Origin: Nitrospirota bacterium
Lineage (GTDB): Bacteria > Nitrospirota > Nitrospiria > SBBL01 > Manganitrophaceae
Assembly: GCA_023248505.1 (NCBI GenBank)
Contig: JAHFEM010000124.1
Location: forward strand, 1 to 6,242
Reading direction: 5' to 3'
DNA length: 6,242 nt
Below are positions 4,382 through 6,242 of this stretch, in pieces. Each line of letters begins with the position of its first letter. Within the stretch, counting starts at the first letter, position 1. The notes beneath the pieces are model-generated. The model made no database searches. It was not told the DNA's origin and saw only the letters and a program-made list of their open reading frames with translations. Made by a program: the position numbers and the translations under genes.

Positions 4382-5479
4382 CTATCGGCCCTCACTCCCC
4401 TTTCCTTTCAAGCTCTTCAGATCGAGGATCTTCATTCCTCCGAACTCGGTGGTACTGTAGGTATCGATCTCCTTCAGCTTTCCGACGATCTCCACGATAT
4501 GGTTTGTCCCCTCCAAGATGGACCGGGCCCATCGGTATTTTGGGTCGGAAGGGTCGGTCCTTTTAACGATCATCTCCGCATAACTTTTGATCGGGGTGAG
4601 GGCATTGAGAATGTTATGGGCGTACGTCATCGACAAGGTGCGGATCGCTTCGAGTCGCTCTTTTTCGAGGTGGACCTTCTCCATCTCTTCCTCCATCTGT
4701 TTGCGCTCGGTGATATCTTTACCGGTCGAGACAAAGTGGGTGATGACCCCCTCTTCGTTCTTCAGTGGTGTGATCGTTTTCTCCTCGAAATAGAGCTCGC
4801 CGTTCTTCTTCTTATTGATCACCATGCCGCGGAAGACATCGCCCCGAAGAATGGTTCCCCAGAGTTGCTCCCGATAGAAACGGTCGTCCTGTTTGCCCGA
4901 TTTGACGATCCGGGGGGTCTTCCCGATCGCCTCTTCTCGGGTATAGCCGGTTTTCCGCTCGAAGGCCGGATTGACATATTCGATCATCCCCTCTCTATCT
5001 GTAATGACGACGGAATCATCGGTCTGCTCAATGACATTGGAGAGTTTTCGCAGCTGCGCTTCCGCCTCCTTGCGTTGGGTGATATCCCGGAGATAGCCTG
5101 TAAACATCGGCGGTCCTTTCAAGGGTATCCGTGTGACGGTCAGTTCGACAGGAAACTCCGTTCCATCGGCGCGTATCGCGGGCATTTCGAGTCGTCTGCC
5201 GAGTATGGAACCTTCGCCCTTGGCAAGATAGTGCGCCAGACCCCGCCGGTGGCGGTCGCGCAACGCAGGGGGAATGATCAGCGAGGCCATCTCCTTGCCG
5301 ATCGCCTCGGCGCGGGTGTAACCGAATGTCTTCTCCGCGGCCGGATTGAACTCAACGATTTTTCCTTCGTGATCGATGGTGATGATGCAGTCGAGCGCCG
5401 CCTCTAGGACCGCCCGCTTGCGCGCCTCACTTTCCAGCACGATCTCTTCCGCCTGCGCCCTTTCCATCTCTCTTTTCAT
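4382..5479 (-). CDS. PAS-PAS sensor protein with HisKA-like helix and no ATPase domain
   Basis: A 365-residue cytoplasmic sensory protein. A short coiled-coil leader (1-25) precedes PAS domain 1 (about 22-137; CIITIDHEGKIVEFNPAAEK, FGYTRAEAIG, ending GYLRDITQRKEAE). PAS domain 2 follows (about 146-260; DSVVITDREGMIEYVNPAFE, TGYTREEAIGKTPRIVKSGK, ending STGKDITERK). A coiled-coil linker then leads to a histidine-kinase-dimerisation-like helical pair, with TYAHNILNALTPIKSYAEMI at about 285-304 and His288 as the possible phosphoacceptor. The protein ends soon after at TEFGGMKILDL (about 344-354) and has no HATPase_c (N, G1, F or G2 boxes). The closing motif looks like a natural end of a small family rather than a cut, so it may be phosphorylated by a partner or act as a scaffold. 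The PAS ligands are unknown. The ATG at 5479 has AGG upstream in a modest ribosome site. It follows the nucleotidyltransferase gene by 102 bp. Confidence 0.85.
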   Translation of the reverse strand: MKREMERAQAEEIVLESEARKRAVLEAALDCIITIDHEGKIVEFNPAAEKTFGYTRAEAIGKEMASLIIPPALRDRHRRGLAHYLAKGEGSILGRRLEMPAIRADGTEFPVELTVTRIPLKGPPMFTGYLRDITQRKEAEAQLRKLSNVIEQTDDSVVITDREGMIEYVNPAFERKTGYTREEAIGKTPRIVKSGKQDDRFYREQLWGTILRGDVFRGMVINKKKNGELYFEEKTITPLKNEEGVITHFVSTGKDITERKQMEEEMEKVHLEKERLEAIRTLSMTYAHNILNALTPIKSYAEMIVKRTDPSDPKYRWARSILEGTNHIVEIVGKLKEIDTYSTTEFGGMKILDLKSLKGKGSEGR

Positions 5480-5581
5480 TTCAACCTATTCTCATTCCGC
5501 TTTTAAATTTTCCAACCGAGAGGTTTTATTTATTCTGATCCTCTCCCTCCGTTTAGGCAAGCCCCCGATCGGAGCGCCCTC

Positions 5582-6242
5582 TCACGCCACACCGCTCCCG
5601 CACCCGGCCGGCGCGCCTTCTCTCTGCCGCAGTCTTCCGTTCTGAGCGCTCAGAAACCGGCTCAGGTGACCTGTTCTTTGTAGAACGCTCATAATGCGCT
5701 GCTCCGATCCCCAGTCGCTCCATAACACCCCTCGAACCGGAAGGACCCACAGAGCAGACGGGTTTTGTGATGGAAAAGTCTCCAGCAGTTCCTTCGAGAA
5801 ATTAACCGATTCGATTTTCCGGTAAACTTCTTTAATCACCGCTGTCTCTTGGGAGGTTCCGATCGCCTGCCAGATCCGGTGGAAGACCTGGTGGAGTTTG
5901 GGTGCTGCGCGGCGCACCAAATCTACCAACGTTTTTGCCTTAAAGATCATGACCATCGTGTTCCAGACCCCTCCCTTTCCGATCAACTCCTGGGCGGCGG
6001 AGGGGTGAGGCTTTTCGATGAAACGAGAAACCTTGCGGGCGGGGAGGGAGAATTCGGGGTCTTGCCTTTCGACAGGCAGAATGTATCCATATTCCCCCTC
6101 CGGTCCGTCCGGCTCTACCCCCAACAGGACCATGCGGCTGGGGTCGCGCTCAACCTGCCGGCAGGCAAGCTCCACATGTCCCATGAAGAGATCCTCTTCG
6201 ACGATGAAGTGATCGGACGGGAAGATCACCACAACGGCGTCC
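5582..6242 (-). CDS. Mannose-1-phosphate guanylyltransferase-type sugar nucleotidyltransferase, C-terminal part
   Basis: About 220 C-terminal residues are visible; the gene continues beyond the right edge, so its start and the N-terminal GGxGTRL nucleotide loop are missing. The visible chain begins DAVVVIFPSDHFI, the PSDH motif of mannose-1-phosphate guanylyltransferases, which convert mannose-1-phosphate and GTP to GDP-mannose for surface polysaccharides. Further support comes from GEYGYI, VSRFIEKP (the FVEKP sugar-phosphate motif), GGVWNTMVMIF (WNSGMF-like), SVNFSKELLE (like the typical SIDY…ME motif) and VRGVLWSDWGSEQRIMSVL (like the WsDvGsw ending of the core domain). The extension after the core is short and lacks a cupin/isomerase domain, so it is not the bifunctional ManC/AlgA type. 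Another hexose-1-phosphate nucleotidyltransferase of the same family cannot be excluded. Stop codon TGA at 5582-5584. Confidence 0.85.
   Translation of the reverse strand, partial: DAVVVIFPSDHFIVEEDLFMGHVELACRQVERDPSRMVLLGVEPDGPEGEYGYILPVERQDPEFSLPARKVSRFIEKPHPSAAQELIGKGGVWNTMVMIFKAKTLVDLVRRAAPKLHQVFHRIWQAIGTSQETAVIKEVYRKIESVNFSKELLETFPSQNPSALWVLPVRGVLWSDWGSEQRIMSVLQRTGHLSRFLSAQNGRLRQREGAPAGCGSGVA

Noticed and set aside
4499..5407. Plus-strand frame of 302 codons
   Set aside because: Antisense to the PAS-PAS sensor gene, whose two PAS domains are unmistakable.
5480..5581. Possible promoter (TTGCCT … CAGAAT) before the PAS gene
   Set aside because: Only 4 of 6 matches in each box within an AT-rich spacer, and alternative box pairs are equally good, so no specific promoter can be placed.

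Overview
The window is a stretch of bacterial chromosome of moderately high GC in which every convincing gene lies on the minus strand, so transcription runs from right to left. Several features suggest an environmental, probably Gram-negative bacterium with a large signalling repertoire: a PAS-PAS sensor with a phosphoacceptor-like helix but no ATPase domain, a GAF-domain protein, DUF2267, a dienelactone-hydrolase-type enzyme and a mannose-1-phosphate guanylyltransferase. Nitrospirota (Nitrospira/Manganitrophus-like) is my best guess, from general resemblance only. There are no rRNA, tRNA, CRISPR or insertion-sequence genes.

In order of transcription: the C-terminal part of a sugar nucleotidyltransferase enters from the right edge (6242-5582). 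About 100 bp later comes a complete two-PAS sensor protein (5479-4382). A 449-bp non-genic stretch follows (4381-3933). It is not empty: on the minus strand it holds a broken remnant of a GH13 glycogen-debranching/isoamylase-type enzyme (core about 4250-4065), inactivated by a one-base insertion and a nonsense codon. Next are an unrecognised coiled-coil protein (3932-3255) and, 64 bp on, an AIR-synthase/HypE-like protein (3187-2162); these two may share a transcript. A 528-bp stretch (2161-1634) then contains a possible bidirectional terminator, AT-richer sequence with short broken plus-strand reading frames, and the 5' region of the next gene. DUF2267 (1633-1220) and an alpha/beta hydrolase (1166-471) follow as a likely two-gene operon with good Shine-Dalgarno sites. 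After a 264-bp gap with a very strong stem-loop (404-444), the N-terminus of a GAF-domain protein (206 to beyond 1) runs off the left edge. Its apparent start codon sits at the exact centre of a perfect 28-bp palindrome.

No single pathway links the genes. The set reads as signalling (PAS, GAF), carbohydrate metabolism (nucleotide-sugar synthesis, the lost GH13 enzyme) and small conserved enzymes of unknown substrate. I found no convincing new defence or mobile system. The points most worth a second look are the palindrome that supplies both the ribosome-binding site and the start codon of the GAF gene, the GH13 pseudogene, and the sensor protein with no kinase catalytic domain.
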